DNA of 33,321 nt from assembly GCA_002724675.1 (NCBI GenBank), contig PBPL01000012.1:1-33321 (forward strand), read 5' to 3'. Position numbers and translations under genes: made by a program. Of this stretch, positions 9,518 through 17,949 are shown in pieces (position 1 is the stretch's first letter; every line of letters begins with the position of its first letter). Under the pieces are notes generated by a model that saw only the letters and a list, made by a program, of their open reading frames with translations, did no database searches and was not told the DNA's origin. The stretch comes from Deltaproteobacteria bacterium (GTDB taxonomy: Bacteria > Myxococcota_A > UBA796 > UBA9615).

Positions 9518-12034
9518 ATGATCTGCAACAGAAGAAGACTGCGACTCATGAGTCCACTACCACCTTGCTATCCCACGCTCTCGACCCCGTCGCACTGGCG
9601 GCTTCTGGCCATCAGCGCCGTTGCCGCATCGCTCATGACCACGGGATTTGCGGAGGCCAAGCCCTACGACGGCCCACGCGTGGCCCACACCATCGAGGGC
9701 GAGCAACTCCCACTCTTTGCGGTCCCAGACAAGTTCACAGTCACCCGAGCACCCGGGGTATCAGACTCCTGGGACCCCACCCAAGAGAGCGCCGCCGCTC
9801 CGTCTACGCTTGAGGCCGGCCCCTACGTCCTCATCCACCAACAAGCGCTGGGCGCTCCTCGCTATCGCACGGACCTGTATCGACTCGAGCCCCAGAGAAA
9901 CGGAACGCGCGCAGCGGCCGGTGAAGTAGCCCGCGCCCTCATGACCTTGCCCGAGGTCATCGTTGCCGGACCTCTGTATCGACGAAGCCACCGACCCGCA
10001 GCACCCTGGCGAGCCATGACTCCAACTGTGTTGCTTCAACTCAACTCCAGGGAGGACCTCCCCGCACTGCAGCGGCTAGCCGCGACCCTTGGAGTGCAGA
10101 CAATCGAGCCTCGTGGGCTCGCTCCACACCAGTATCGCTTCGCCCTCCCACCACGCGCGCCAGTAGACCCGGTCGAAGCCGCCATGACACTTCAAGACGC
10201 ACCGTTCACTCGCTGGGCCCAGGTGGATTGGCTGGAACCCCGCGCGGCGCGCTTCGTGCCCAGTGACGAGCGCTTTGAAGACCAGTGGCACCATGACAAC
10301 ACGGGCCAAGCCAACGGTATTGCGGACAACGACGTCAACAGTCCAGAAGCCTGGGAGACCACCCTGGGCAACCCCGAAGTGATCATCGCGGTGCTCGACA
10401 GCGGCATTGACCTCGATCATCCCGACCTGGCCAGTGACTTGGTGCCAGGCTACGACTTTGTCGACGGGGATGATGATCCTAGTTCGACTGACTCGCACGG
10501 CACCAAGGTCGCCGGCACTTCGGCAGCGCCAGCCCAAGGTGTGGGCGTTGTGGGAACCTGCCCTGGCTGCAGCATCATGCCCATCCGCATGTTGGGCATC
10601 TCCCATCAAGGAGAGGCCGATGCTCACGACTTCGCAGTCGCCCATGGCGCCTGGGTCATCAACAACTCATGGGGCCCGGTGGACGGAACAGGCGAGCCCA
10701 CGGCTCTACCCGCAGTCGTAGCCACCGCCATCGACTACGCCACGGACTCAGGAAGGGAGGGACGCGGGATCCCCATCTTCTGGGCCGCGGGCAACGGGCA
10801 CCCCACTGACACCTGCAGTGACGACGGCTACGTCGCTTACCCCTCCACCATCGCTATCGGGGGAAGCACCAACGAGGGTGAGCACGGAGATGGATACAGC
10901 GAGCTCTGCCCAGAACTCGACTTCTCGGCGCCGTCCAGTGGGGGAACGATTGGTCTGACAACCACCACCATCAATGACGACGGGTACACGAGCTCATTTG
11001 GTGGCACCTCGGGTGCAGCTCCGGTCGCCTCGGGAGTCGGGGGCCTCGCCTTGTCGGCCTTTCCCGAGTTGACCTGGGATGGCTTGCGCTCTCTGCTCCA
11101 GGAGACCGCCCAAAAAATCGATCCCGGAGACGCCTTCTACAACGATGCCGGGCGCTCCAATGCCTACGGCTACGGTCGTATCGATGCCGGCGCCGCACTG
11201 TCTGCCACCCCATCCGTGCTCAGCGTGACACCGCTCATGGCCAACTGCAGTAGCCAGCTGACTGCATCACTCCTTCTGCCCAACAAAGCGGGGCTCGGGA
11301 CCCTCCCGGTCCTCGCAAGCTCAGACACCGAACAGACGCCCGACCTCTTCATGCTCCAAGAGGACGAAGCCGGCAGCTACTTCGGTGTCATCCCGCTAGT
11401 GGAGGACGACCCAGTCGAGGGCGACGATCGCTTGAGTGTCAGCCATGGAGATCTCGTCTCCATCAGTTCTACTGAGGTGGAAGACGACGCCGAGATCGAC
11501 GTGGACTGCAGAGCTCCGGAGATCATCGAGCCCAATGTCCTGGTCATCGGCGCCCACGACGCTCGGATCCAATGGCAAACGGACGAGGCGGCGGACGGAT
11601 GGGTCATTTGGACCGATGAAGCCGGGAACGACTACGGCAATACGACCGAGGCTATCGGAGTGGAGCACGAGGTGTGGGCCAACGGCCTAGAACCCTGTGC
11701 GGAGTACACCGCCTCCATTGGTGTCACAGACTCTGTAGACAACGTGGCTGAAGAAGAGGGCGTGCTGAGTTGGCGCACAGAAGGAGATCCCGACCTGCTG
11801 CCTGACGGAACTCCCGAGGAGGCCGACCCCTGCGATCCGAGCACTTGGGGAGACGGCGGCTCGGGCAACGGAGGCGGCAGCGGAACACTCCAGGGGTCCT
11901 CCGACACCCATGATGTCAACGGCTGCCATTGCAGCACGGGCTCAGCCAAAGCCGGCACCACACCGGGGCTCTCGTTCGCGTTGGGCCTCAGCTGGCTCGT
12001 GGCGCTCCTAGGCTGCAGGCGACGCAGCAGCTAA
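9518..12034 (+). CDS. Secreted subtilisin-family (S8) serine protease with MYXO-CTERM-like tail
   Basis: An 838-residue exported protease. The catalytic triad is complete: Asp294 in VLDSGID, His327 in SHGTKVAG and Ser498 in GGTSGAAP, with the oxyanion Asn426 in AAGN. Before it are a signal peptide and a propeptide of about 200 residues. After it comes a region of about 290 residues that includes a fibronectin-III-like stretch (about 670-750) and a Gly-Ser linker. The end has CHC, a hydrophobic helix (FALGLSWLVALLG) and CRRRSS, the MYXO-CTERM-like layout, so the enzyme is probably held at the surface or released after processing. A second ATG at 9548 gives a shorter signal peptide and is equally possible. 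It is divergent from cysD and convergent with pyk. The substrate is unknown. Confidence 0.92.
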   Translation: MICNRRRLRLMSPLPPCYPTLSTPSHWRLLAISAVAASLMTTGFAEAKPYDGPRVAHTIEGEQLPLFAVPDKFTVTRAPGVSDSWDPTQESAAAPSTLEAGPYVLIHQQALGAPRYRTDLYRLEPQRNGTRAAAGEVARALMTLPEVIVAGPLYRRSHRPAAPWRAMTPTVLLQLNSREDLPALQRLAATLGVQTIEPRGLAPHQYRFALPPRAPVDPVEAAMTLQDAPFTRWAQVDWLEPRAARFVPSDERFEDQWHHDNTGQANGIADNDVNSPEAWETTLGNPEVIIAVLDSGIDLDHPDLASDLVPGYDFVDGDDDPSSTDSHGTKVAGTSAAPAQGVGVVGTCPGCSIMPIRMLGISHQGEADAHDFAVAHGAWVINNSWGPVDGTGEPTALPAVVATAIDYATDSGREGRGIPIFWAAGNGHPTDTCSDDGYVAYPSTIAIGGSTNEGEHGDGYSELCPELDFSAPSSGGTIGLTTTTINDDGYTSSFGGTSGAAPVASGVGGLALSAFPELTWDGLRSLLQETAQKIDPGDAFYNDAGRSNAYGYGRIDAGAALSATPSVLSVTPLMANCSSQLTASLLLPNKAGLGTLPVLASSDTEQTPDLFMLQEDEAGSYFGVIPLVEDDPVEGDDRLSVSHGDLVSISSTEVEDDAEIDVDCRAPEIIEPNVLVIGAHDARIQWQTDEAADGWVIWTDEAGNDYGNTTEAIGVEHEVWANGLEPCAEYTASIGVTDSVDNVAEEEGVLSWRTEGDPDLLPDGTPEEADPCDPSTWGDGGSGNGGGSGTLQGSSDTHDVNGCHCSTGSAKAGTTPGLSFALGLSWLVALLGCRRRSS

Positions 12035-12060
12035 TCCAACTCGCGCCCGCACCTGTCCGG

Positions 12061-13470
12061 TCAAACTCGAACCACTTTCACCATGTTTGCCACACCTCGC
12101 AGTTCCGTGAAGCCGGCCACAACAACCACTTCGTCGCCCACCTGAAGCAGTCCTCGCTCCACGAGGATTCGCTCAGCCTCGATGAGCATCTGGTCCGAGT
12201 CTCCCGGAAATGGCATCTGAACCGGGTACACACCGCGGTAGAGGTTCATGGCACGACAACACTCCTTGCTGGGTGTGATCGCCAAGATGGGAACCTTTGG
12301 ATAGAAACCGCCTAGCAGGCGTGCGGTTCTCCCCGACAGTGTGAACACAATGATCGCCTTGAACTGGCCCGAAGCTGCAATCTGGGTGGCGGCCCGCACG
12401 ATGGCTATCGTGATCGCTGGATACCGGTCGGTACCGTCCTCCATGTGCATGTTGGCGTTCTCAGCCATCCACGGCTCGACCTCACGCGCGATGCGGTCCA
12501 TCACCTCGACTGCCTGCACGGCGTAGCTGCCGGTTGCAGTCTCGGCCGAAAGCATGACGGCATCGCATCCGTCCAAGACCGCGTTGGCCACATCCGAGGC
12601 TTCTGCGCGGGTCGGCCTCGGACTATGAGTCATGGAGTCGAGCATCTGCGTTGCGACGATATCCAGGGTTCCGTAGTGGTTGGACTTCTCCAAGATCTCC
12701 TTCTGCAGGATGGGCACTCGGTGGTTGCCGACCTCTACTGCCAAATCACCCCGGGCGACCATGATCCCGTCGACTTCGGCCAGGATGGCGTCCAGGTTAG
12801 CTATCGCCTGAGGTTTTTCGATCTTGGCGATGATGGGAACAGGGCGCCGAAGTTCCTCCATGAGCGCCTTCAGTTGCACGATGTCGTCCGCGGTCTGGAC
12901 AAAGGAGAGGGCGACATAGTCCACACCCAGCTCGAGACCCGCCCGCAGATCATCTCGATCCTTTTCCGTCAACGCAGGGATCGACACGACATTGTCGGGA
13001 AGGTTCAAGCCCTTCCGAGAGAGCAGCACCCCTCCAGTCAAGACCTCGGTGGTCACCTCATCGCCCACCGAGACCACCTTCAACTCCATCAGACCATCGT
13101 CCAGGAGAATGCGGTCGCCCGGAGCCACGTCTTGCGCCAAGCCCGGATGATTACAGGTGATCCAATCATCCGTGCCCGGAGCCTCTCCAGGGACAATCCG
13201 GAGGACCTGCCCCTGCTCAAGCAGCATCTCGCCACCTTCGAGCTCCAGGGTGCGAACCTTCGGGCCTGAGAGGTCGAGCAGAACCGCTACGCTTCGCTGG
13301 CACAACCGGGCAACTCGGCGCAGGTTTTCCACCTGAATCGCCAAGTCTCCGTGACTGGCGTGGCTGCAGTTCAAGCGGGCCACGTCCATGCCCGCCTTGA
13401 TCAACAATCCCAGGACCTCTGGGCTCGAAGAAGCCGGACCTAAGGTTGCGACGATCTTGGTGTGACGCAC
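12061..13470 (-). CDS. pyk: Pyruvate kinase
   Basis: A 469-residue glycolytic enzyme converting phosphoenolpyruvate and ADP to pyruvate and ATP. It has the normal family length and landmarks: an N-terminal TKIVATLGPASSSPEVL, the substrate-binding ARLNCSHASH (NCSH where most have NFSH), the catalytic-lysine segment IAKIEKPQAIANLDAIL, the metal-site segment GIMVARGDLAVEVG, and ATQMLDSM with AEASDVANAVLDG. The C-terminal allosteric domain is complete. The start is GTG. It lies convergent with the protease gene (26 bases between the stops). The lipoprotein genes upstream on the same strand are separate in function. Confidence 0.96.
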   Translation of the reverse strand: MRHTKIVATLGPASSSPEVLGLLIKAGMDVARLNCSHASHGDLAIQVENLRRVARLCQRSVAVLLDLSGPKVRTLELEGGEMLLEQGQVLRIVPGEAPGTDDWITCNHPGLAQDVAPGDRILLDDGLMELKVVSVGDEVTTEVLTGGVLLSRKGLNLPDNVVSIPALTEKDRDDLRAGLELGVDYVALSFVQTADDIVQLKALMEELRRPVPIIAKIEKPQAIANLDAILAEVDGIMVARGDLAVEVGNHRVPILQKEILEKSNHYGTLDIVATQMLDSMTHSPRPTRAEASDVANAVLDGCDAVMLSAETATGSYAVQAVEVMDRIAREVEPWMAENANMHMEDGTDRYPAITIAIVRAATQIAASGQFKAIIVFTLSGRTARLLGGFYPKVPILAITPSKECCRAMNLYRGVYPVQMPFPGDSDQMLIEAERILVERGLLQVGDEVVVVAGFTELRGVANMVKVVRV

Positions 13471-13527
13471 GGGTCCACAATACCCCGTGTGGCCGGCGAC
13501 GGAGAGCCTTGTAGCCCGATGAGAGGC

Positions 13528-14136
13528 TCAGAGGTCCCAGGCATAGAGGCCTGAGAGGCGGTACTGACCGTTCGGAGAGAGTTCAATATCACCGCTACCT
13601 AGCTCTCCCTCGGCAGGATCCCAGAGCTCGGGCCGGGCCACGAAAAGAGGCTCGAACACATCCCCCTCGCCCAGGTCCGGGCTCCAGCGACTCCCTACGA
13701 CGTGGCTGTAGCCCTCAGAGGCATAGTCCGAGACGGACTCAGGAGCCTCGGTAATCGGGCCATACGACATAGACAGGGTCCGATAGGTCCAGTCAATGGC
13801 ATCGCAGGTGGTGTCCTCGTGCTGGAGAGCGGTGCCTTCGAACTGAAGCGTACAGCCGGCACAACCATCGGCGACCTCCACAGCCTCCATGTCCAGCTCC
13901 TCCCAGAGCTCACATGCCACTCGTGCATCACCGCCACCCAGAGGGTCATCAGCGAAGTAGATCCACTGCAAGTAGCCGCGGAGCCGCTCGTCAGTCACGA
14001 GGGTATAGCCATCCAGCCGTAGAAAGTTGCGAGCATTGGGATCGGCGTCCACGCCCCCTATGGTCTGTGAACAGCCGTACAAGAGCGACAAGAGCAAGAG
14101 CAGGGCCGGTAGGACAGCCCGAGCAGCAAACAACAC
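13528..14136 (-). CDS. Lipoprotein of unknown function, four-cysteine signature (copy 2)
   Basis: From the GTG at 14136 this is a 202-residue protein with a hydrophobic leader and lipobox LLYGC (Cys22). The start was chosen because GGCGAGGG lies seven bases upstream and the leader is then of normal size; the frame stays open to a TTG at 14175, which would overlap the preceding gene by 23 bases. The mature protein has the spacing C-x16-CxxC-x15-C, nearly the same as its upstream neighbour (C-x18-CxxC-x15-C), and shares the order acidic N-terminus, cysteine core, then aromatic/Pro-rich end. The two look like diverged duplicates transcribed together. Two disulfides or a metal site are possible; no family is recognised. 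Confidence 0.65.
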   Translation of the reverse strand: MLFAARAVLPALLLLLSLLYGCSQTIGGVDADPNARNFLRLDGYTLVTDERLRGYLQWIYFADDPLGGGDARVACELWEELDMEAVEVADGCAGCTLQFEGTALQHEDTTCDAIDWTYRTLSMSYGPITEAPESVSDYASEGYSHVVGSRWSPDLGEGDVFEPLFVARPELWDPAEGELGSGDIELSPNGQYRLSGLYAWDL

Positions 14137-14152
14137 GTCGGCACCCTCGCCT

Positions 14153-14782
14153 TTAGCGGGTGAACCGGAGATCAACGCTCCAGGTGCCCGCGCCCCGATC
14201 GGGATGGCTCAAGAGCCAGGGGTACACAGCCATGTACTCGCGCACGAAGTCGATCCCGGTCGTGTCCTCTTTCTCCCAGAGCCCCATGCGGGGAGACCAG
14301 TCGGCGTAGCCCGCAGGATTCCAGTTGGTGCTCAGGTAGCCAATGGCTGGGCCCGCCGCTCCCTCGGGCTCAGTGCCCTGCACCCATTCGTAGAACCAAC
14401 TATCGGGGTCGAGGGTGTCCAGCGAAGCGATACCAACCGCGGGCGTCGACTCGATTCCAAAGTCACAGGTCGACTCATCAGTTCGGGTGAAGCCCAGGTT
14501 GATGATCTCACTGCAGCGCGAGCAACCTGAACCATCGAACTCCTCGTCGAACCAGCCCACTACGTCCACCAGGACCTGGCACTCCAACTGATAATCCGGA
14601 TCGTCAGAGGAGCCCACATTCACGAAGTAGTTCACTGCGCCCTCGCCATAGACATAGATGTCCAGGTCCCGCACTGAATCCTCCAACTCGGGGCGGCTCT
14701 CCACGTAGTCCTGAGGCGCGTAGCGGCAAGCCCCCAGTGAGGTCAGCAGGCAAACTGTCAGCAGTGTGAAGAAGGTACGCAC
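14153..14782 (-). CDS. Lipoprotein of unknown function, four-cysteine signature (copy 1)
   Basis: A 209-residue lipoprotein from the GTG at 14782: leader MRTFFTLLTVCLLTSLGAC with lipobox Cys19. GGGAG at 14789-14793 sits six bases before this GTG; a TTG two codons upstream leaves no room for the ribosome site. The mature part is acidic and contains C-x18-CxxC-x15-C, then a segment rich in Trp, Tyr and Pro (NWNPAGYADWSPRMGLWE). It is followed by a related lipoprotein gene after 16 bases, so the two form a small operon. Function is unknown; the reduced-to-oxidised state of the cysteines in the periplasm may matter. Confidence 0.68.
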   Translation of the reverse strand: MRTFFTLLTVCLLTSLGACRYAPQDYVESRPELEDSVRDLDIYVYGEGAVNYFVNVGSSDDPDYQLECQVLVDVVGWFDEEFDGSGCSRCSEIINLGFTRTDESTCDFGIESTPAVGIASLDTLDPDSWFYEWVQGTEPEGAAGPAIGYLSTNWNPAGYADWSPRMGLWEKEDTTGIDFVREYMAVYPWLLSHPDRGAGTWSVDLRFTR

Positions 14783-14788
14783 ACACAA

Positions 14789-14793
14789 CTCCC
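14789..14793 (-). promoter_or_regulatory. Shine-Dalgarno site deciding the GTG start at 14782
   Basis: GGGAG on the minus strand, six bases from the GTG at 14782 and directly abutting the alternative TTG at 14788, which it therefore cannot serve. Confidence 0.6.
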
Positions 14794-14843
14794 AATCGCC
14801 GGTGAATGTAGCACAGGGACACAGTAGGTCACGGAGTCACGAA

Positions 14844-14861
14844 GTGCCCGAGCCGAGGCAC
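14844..14861 (-). terminator. Weak hairpin after livF
   Basis: A five-pair stem (GTGCC with GGCAC) around an eight-base loop, just downstream of the livF stop on the minus strand. There is no clear T-run, so at most a weak terminator or transcript end structure. Confidence 0.25.
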
Positions 14862-14868
14862 AGCCAAC

Positions 14869-15579
14869 TCATGCACCCAGGTAAGCCTTCCGCACCTCGT
14901 TCGACGCCAACAACTCCTCTCGACTCCCTGAAGCGACAATCCGTCCCTGCTGGAGCACATAGCCACGAAAAGAGACCTCCAGCGCCATTCGGGCGTTCTG
15001 CTCCACCAGAAACACCGCCGTCCCCCGAGCATGAATGGCTCGAATAATCTCGAACACTTGATCCACCAACACAGGCGCCAAGCCCATGGATGGTTCGTCC
15101 ATCAACAACAGCGACGGACGACTCATCATGGCGCGCCCGATGGCCAACATCTGCTGCTCGCCGCCGCTGAGCGTACCCCCCAGCTGGCTGGCCCTCTCCC
15201 CGAGACGAGGAAACAAGGAGAGAACCTCATCCAGGTCGGCAGCAACGGCCGCTCGCCCATCTCGTCGCCCGTAGGCGCCCAAGTCGAGATTCTCGAGGAC
15301 CGTGAGACGCGGAAAAATTCGCCTGCCTTCGGGCACAATCGCAATCCCAGAGGCGATCACCTCAGCGGGCGCACGCCCGGAGATCGTGCGCCCACCGAAA
15401 CGGATCTCGCCTGCTCGTAGGGGCAGAACACCCACGATGGCCCGCATCGTGCTGCTCTTGCCCGCTGCGTTGCCACCCAACAGACAGACGATTTCATCGC
15501 CGCCAACCTCCAGATCGATGCCATGCAACACGGGGGCGGCGTCATAAGCGGCGACAACACCCGACAGCTGGAGGCTCAC
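14869..15579 (-). CDS. livF: ABC transporter ATPase, LivF type
   Basis: A 236-residue ATP-binding subunit of the branched-chain amino acid (HAAT) transporter family, acting on the cytoplasmic face. Seen are Walker A GGNAAGKSS (about 35-43; the usual form is GxNGAGKTT), the Q-loop region with the LivF-typical VPEGRRIFPRLTVLENL, signature LSGGEQQ, Walker B LLLMDEPSMGLAP and the switch His region ending VEQNA. Its GTG start overlaps the livG stop (GTGA). The permeases LivH and LivM and a binding protein, normally next to livG and livF, are absent here. The family includes transporters for amino acids, urea and short amides, so the substrate cannot be assigned. Confidence 0.9.
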   Translation of the reverse strand: MSLQLSGVVAAYDAAPVLHGIDLEVGGDEIVCLLGGNAAGKSSTMRAIVGVLPLRAGEIRFGGRTISGRAPAEVIASGIAIVPEGRRIFPRLTVLENLDLGAYGRRDGRAAVAADLDEVLSLFPRLGERASQLGGTLSGGEQQMLAIGRAMMSRPSLLLMDEPSMGLAPVLVDQVFEIIRAIHARGTAVFLVEQNARMALEVSFRGYVLQQGRIVASGSREELLASNEVRKAYLGA

Positions 15580-16421
15580 ACGGCCCCCCTCGGCTCCGGC
15601 TCCGACGCTCCAGCCACGGGCCTCGAATCACCGGCCCGCCCAGCAGCACCGCGACCCAAATAGGCCTCAATCACACGTGGACTGGAGCGCACTTCCTCGA
15701 AGGACCCCTCGGCGATCTTGGACCCATTCTCGAGAGCTACCACTCGGTCCGAGATCCGCGAGATGACGACCATGTCGTGCTCGATCAACAGTACGGTGCG
15801 CCCGTCGTCCCGAATGCGCACGATGTCCTGCATCAACTCCTCTGTCTCGCTGGGATTCATACCTGCTGCGGGCTCATCCAGTAGCAAGACCGAGGCCCCA
15901 GTCGCCAGAGCGCGCACAATCTCCAGCCTCCGCTTGTTGGCATACGACAAGCTATTGGCAAAGGCACCGGCCCGGGGCTCTAGGTGATCTCCGAAAAGCT
16001 GCAGCAACCGCATCGCCCTGTCCCGCGCCTCCGCCTCCTCCACACGGAAGCTGGCCCGCTGCAAAACAGAGGCCACCACAGATGCGCTTGTCTGCGCGTG
16101 CATTCCGACCAACACGTTCTCCAGAACCGTCATCTGGGCAAACAATCGAATGGTCTGAAACGTACGGGAAACGCCGCTGCGACAGATCTGGTCCGGACTG
16201 AGGCCCACGAGGTCCGTGCGCACCCCGGCCCGCTCCAGGACTACTTGCCCAGAGTCCGGGCGATACAGCCCCGAGATACAGTTGAACAGGGTTGTCTTTC
16301 CACTCCCGTTCGGCCCAATGATCGAAACGATCGTGCCCTCGGGGACATCCAGATCCACATGGTCCAGGGCGACAAGACCGCCGAATCGACGGGTCAGACC
16401 TCGAATTTGGAGTGAAGACAG
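15576..16421 (-). CDS. livG: ABC transporter ATPase, LivG type, with apparent non-canonical start
   Basis: ATP-binding partner of LivF. Walker A GPNGSGKTT, the LivG-type segment RTFQTIRLFAQMTVLENVLVG, signature region LSYANKRRLEI and Walker B LLLDEPAAGMNPSE are all present, and the end overlaps livF. The first ATG/GTG/TTG in frame is a GTG at 16358, but starting there would remove the first strands of the nucleotide-binding domain. The conserved N-terminus (SSLQIRGLTRRFGGLVALDH) is encoded upstream in the same open frame. I place the start at CTG 16421, giving 281 residues; a second CTG at 16445 overlaps the stop of the preceding gene as CTGA. A TGA closes the frame further upstream, and no standard start codon lies in between. 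Function is confident, start is not. Confidence 0.85.
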   Translation of the reverse strand: MSSLQIRGLTRRFGGLVALDHVDLDVPEGTIVSIIGPNGSGKTTLFNCISGLYRPDSGQVVLERAGVRTDLVGLSPDQICRSGVSRTFQTIRLFAQMTVLENVLVGMHAQTSASVVASVLQRASFRVEEAEARDRAMRLLQLFGDHLEPRAGAFANSLSYANKRRLEIVRALATGASVLLLDEPAAGMNPSETEELMQDIVRIRDDGRTVLLIEHDMVVISRISDRVVALENGSKIAEGSFEEVRSSPRVIEAYLGRGAAGRAGDSRPVAGASEPEPRGAV

Positions 16422-16441
16422 GGGGGACTCGAAGCCGAGAG

Positions 16442-17671
16442 TCAGCCGCCAACCATCTCGCGGGCAGCACGCAGAAGTTCAAGCCGGTCTCGAGCCCCCT
16501 GATCATCAGGGTTGAACTTGAGAATGGCTTGATACTCCTTGATGGCCTCGTCCCAGCTCTTCTGCTTCTCGTAAATCCTAGCGAGGTTGTAGCGCACGTC
16601 GGTGTCTCGCGGATCGGACTCCAAGATAGCCCGGTACTCTTTGATCGCGCTGGCGAAGTCACCACCCTTTTGATAGGTGAAGCCGAGATAGAAGCGAAGA
16701 TCGAGCGTCTCCAGGCCGAGGTCCCGAGCCTTCAAGAAGGCCGTGCGAGCGTCGTCCCACTCTCGATCGTCCAGATAGCGCTCGCCCTTCTTGAACCATT
16801 CCTGCTGGTCGCGTAGCCGCTTGGCGTCCGCTTCCGCCTGTGCCCGCAAGGCTTCTTGAGCCTTGGCGACAGCCTCTTTGTCGATGTCGCTGCGCACGAA
16901 CGCCGCATAGCCTACAAAGTTCACGCGCGCGCTCTCGCCCACCTGAAAACGATTGTCCTCGACCGTGAGGGCCTTCACCGGCGCTAGATCCACGTAAGAG
17001 AGGAGCTTCGAACTAGACAAGAAGGACTGCTTGGCCTCATAGCCATCCTTCGTCTCGGTGTAGGCATCGGATGTCCACACCTGTACCTCATACTTGCGGC
17101 CGTACAGCAGTCCATTCTCAGCCTTTCTGTGGACCTGCCAGAGCGTCGCGTAGGTATCCGTCAAGCGAGTGCCCTTCTCCGTGACGTAGCCCCAGATGGT
17201 CACTCGACTCCCGCGGTCCTTAATGCCCAGAGGCCGGCTCTCGCCCTCCGACGGCAGATAGAACTTCCCGTCGGTGCGATCCGACGAGATCTGAATGAAG
17301 TCGAAGAACTCGCGCATCACCAAGGGGTCTTCGATACCGAATGTCTGGCCTAGTAGGCTGTCGCAGCTGGGGCACTCCACCGGAACCTCATACCAATTCC
17401 CCGAATTACCGTACCGCCTGGGTTCCGGCGCTAGTTCCTTCTTCTTGACCTCTTTTTTCTCTTCTTGTTTCTTCTCGACCTCGCCCTCGAACGACCAGCT
17501 ATCTACATCGTCCTCGTCTTGACGCTTGATGTCCGGGTCTCCGTCGCCCTCGTCTTCGCCCTCTTCCTCCTCATCAAACGGATCTTCGTCCTCGTCAGCA
17601 CGCAACTGCAGAGGCAGCTGCGCCGACAAGAAGACGACAAGCGCCGCGAGAATCGGATCCTTCCAGGTCAT
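16442..17671 (-). CDS. Exported TPR protein
   Basis: A 409-residue protein starting at ATG 17671 (GAGGTG five bases upstream; a start at 17695 is also open). It has a signal peptide (MTWKDPILAALVVFLSAQLP), then a strongly acidic stretch and a Lys/Glu-rich stretch (about 30-85). Next comes a central domain with one CPSC pair near residue 102 whose fold I cannot name, then a helical segment with Ala, Glu and Arg, and at least three tetratricopeptide repeats at the C-terminus (about 300-400, including DFASAIKEYRAILESDPRDT). TPRs bind protein partners. It precedes livG on the same strand with about 20 bases between, or overlapping if the upstream CTG is used, and shares its likely promoter. Its link with the ABC ATPases is unclear. 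Confidence 0.75.
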   Translation of the reverse strand: MTWKDPILAALVVFLSAQLPLQLRADEDEDPFDEEEEGEDEGDGDPDIKRQDEDDVDSWSFEGEVEKKQEEKKEVKKKELAPEPRRYGNSGNWYEVPVECPSCDSLLGQTFGIEDPLVMREFFDFIQISSDRTDGKFYLPSEGESRPLGIKDRGSRVTIWGYVTEKGTRLTDTYATLWQVHRKAENGLLYGRKYEVQVWTSDAYTETKDGYEAKQSFLSSSKLLSYVDLAPVKALTVEDNRFQVGESARVNFVGYAAFVRSDIDKEAVAKAQEALRAQAEADAKRLRDQQEWFKKGERYLDDREWDDARTAFLKARDLGLETLDLRFYLGFTYQKGGDFASAIKEYRAILESDPRDTDVRYNLARIYEKQKSWDEAIKEYQAILKFNPDDQGARDRLELLRAAREMVGG

Positions 17672-17772
17672 GACACCTCGTTCTGAACACAGCAAATCAG
17701 GGAGCGCCTCTTCTCAACGAAACCCCGTCAGCCAACAGTCACCCGGCTCACTCTCGACTGTGAGCATGCCAG

Positions 17773-17800
17773 AAGATAGGGGTACGAGTGACCGTGTCAA
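17773..17800 (-). promoter_or_regulatory. Sigma70-type promoter for the TPR-livG-livF operon
   Basis: On the minus strand a perfect -35 TTGACA (17795-17800), a 16-base spacer and -10 TATCTT (17773-17778). The predicted transcript start near 17766 gives a leader of about 95 bases before the ATG at 17671. Confidence 0.55.
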
Positions 17801-17865
17801 CCAATCTGACGGCTCGGTATGCTCCATGCATCTGCTGAGATAACAGCCCCGACTACGCTAGAGAC

Positions 17866-17893
17866 TTGCGGGTTGGGCACTTCCCTTTATCAT
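17866..17893 (+). promoter_or_regulatory. Possible promoter for the E1 gene
   Basis: TATCAT (17888-17893, five of six consensus bases) with a poor -35 TTGCGG 16 bases upstream. A transcript start near 17900 would fit the GTG start at 17950 but exclude the TTG at 17866. Confidence 0.3.
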
Positions 17894-17949
17894 TCGCCGC
17901 CGAGGTCACCCTGCCTTCCCTCCGGCCAGGTACCGGGAGCTCCGTAGCC

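Noticed and set aside
12445-13269. 274-residue open frame on the plus strand
   Set aside because: Fully antisense to pyruvate kinase, which has intact family motifs.
15952-16665. 237-residue open frame on the minus strand spanning livG and the TPR gene
   Set aside because: Different frame from both real genes, which have conserved motifs; the peptide is a frame-shifted reading of LivG.
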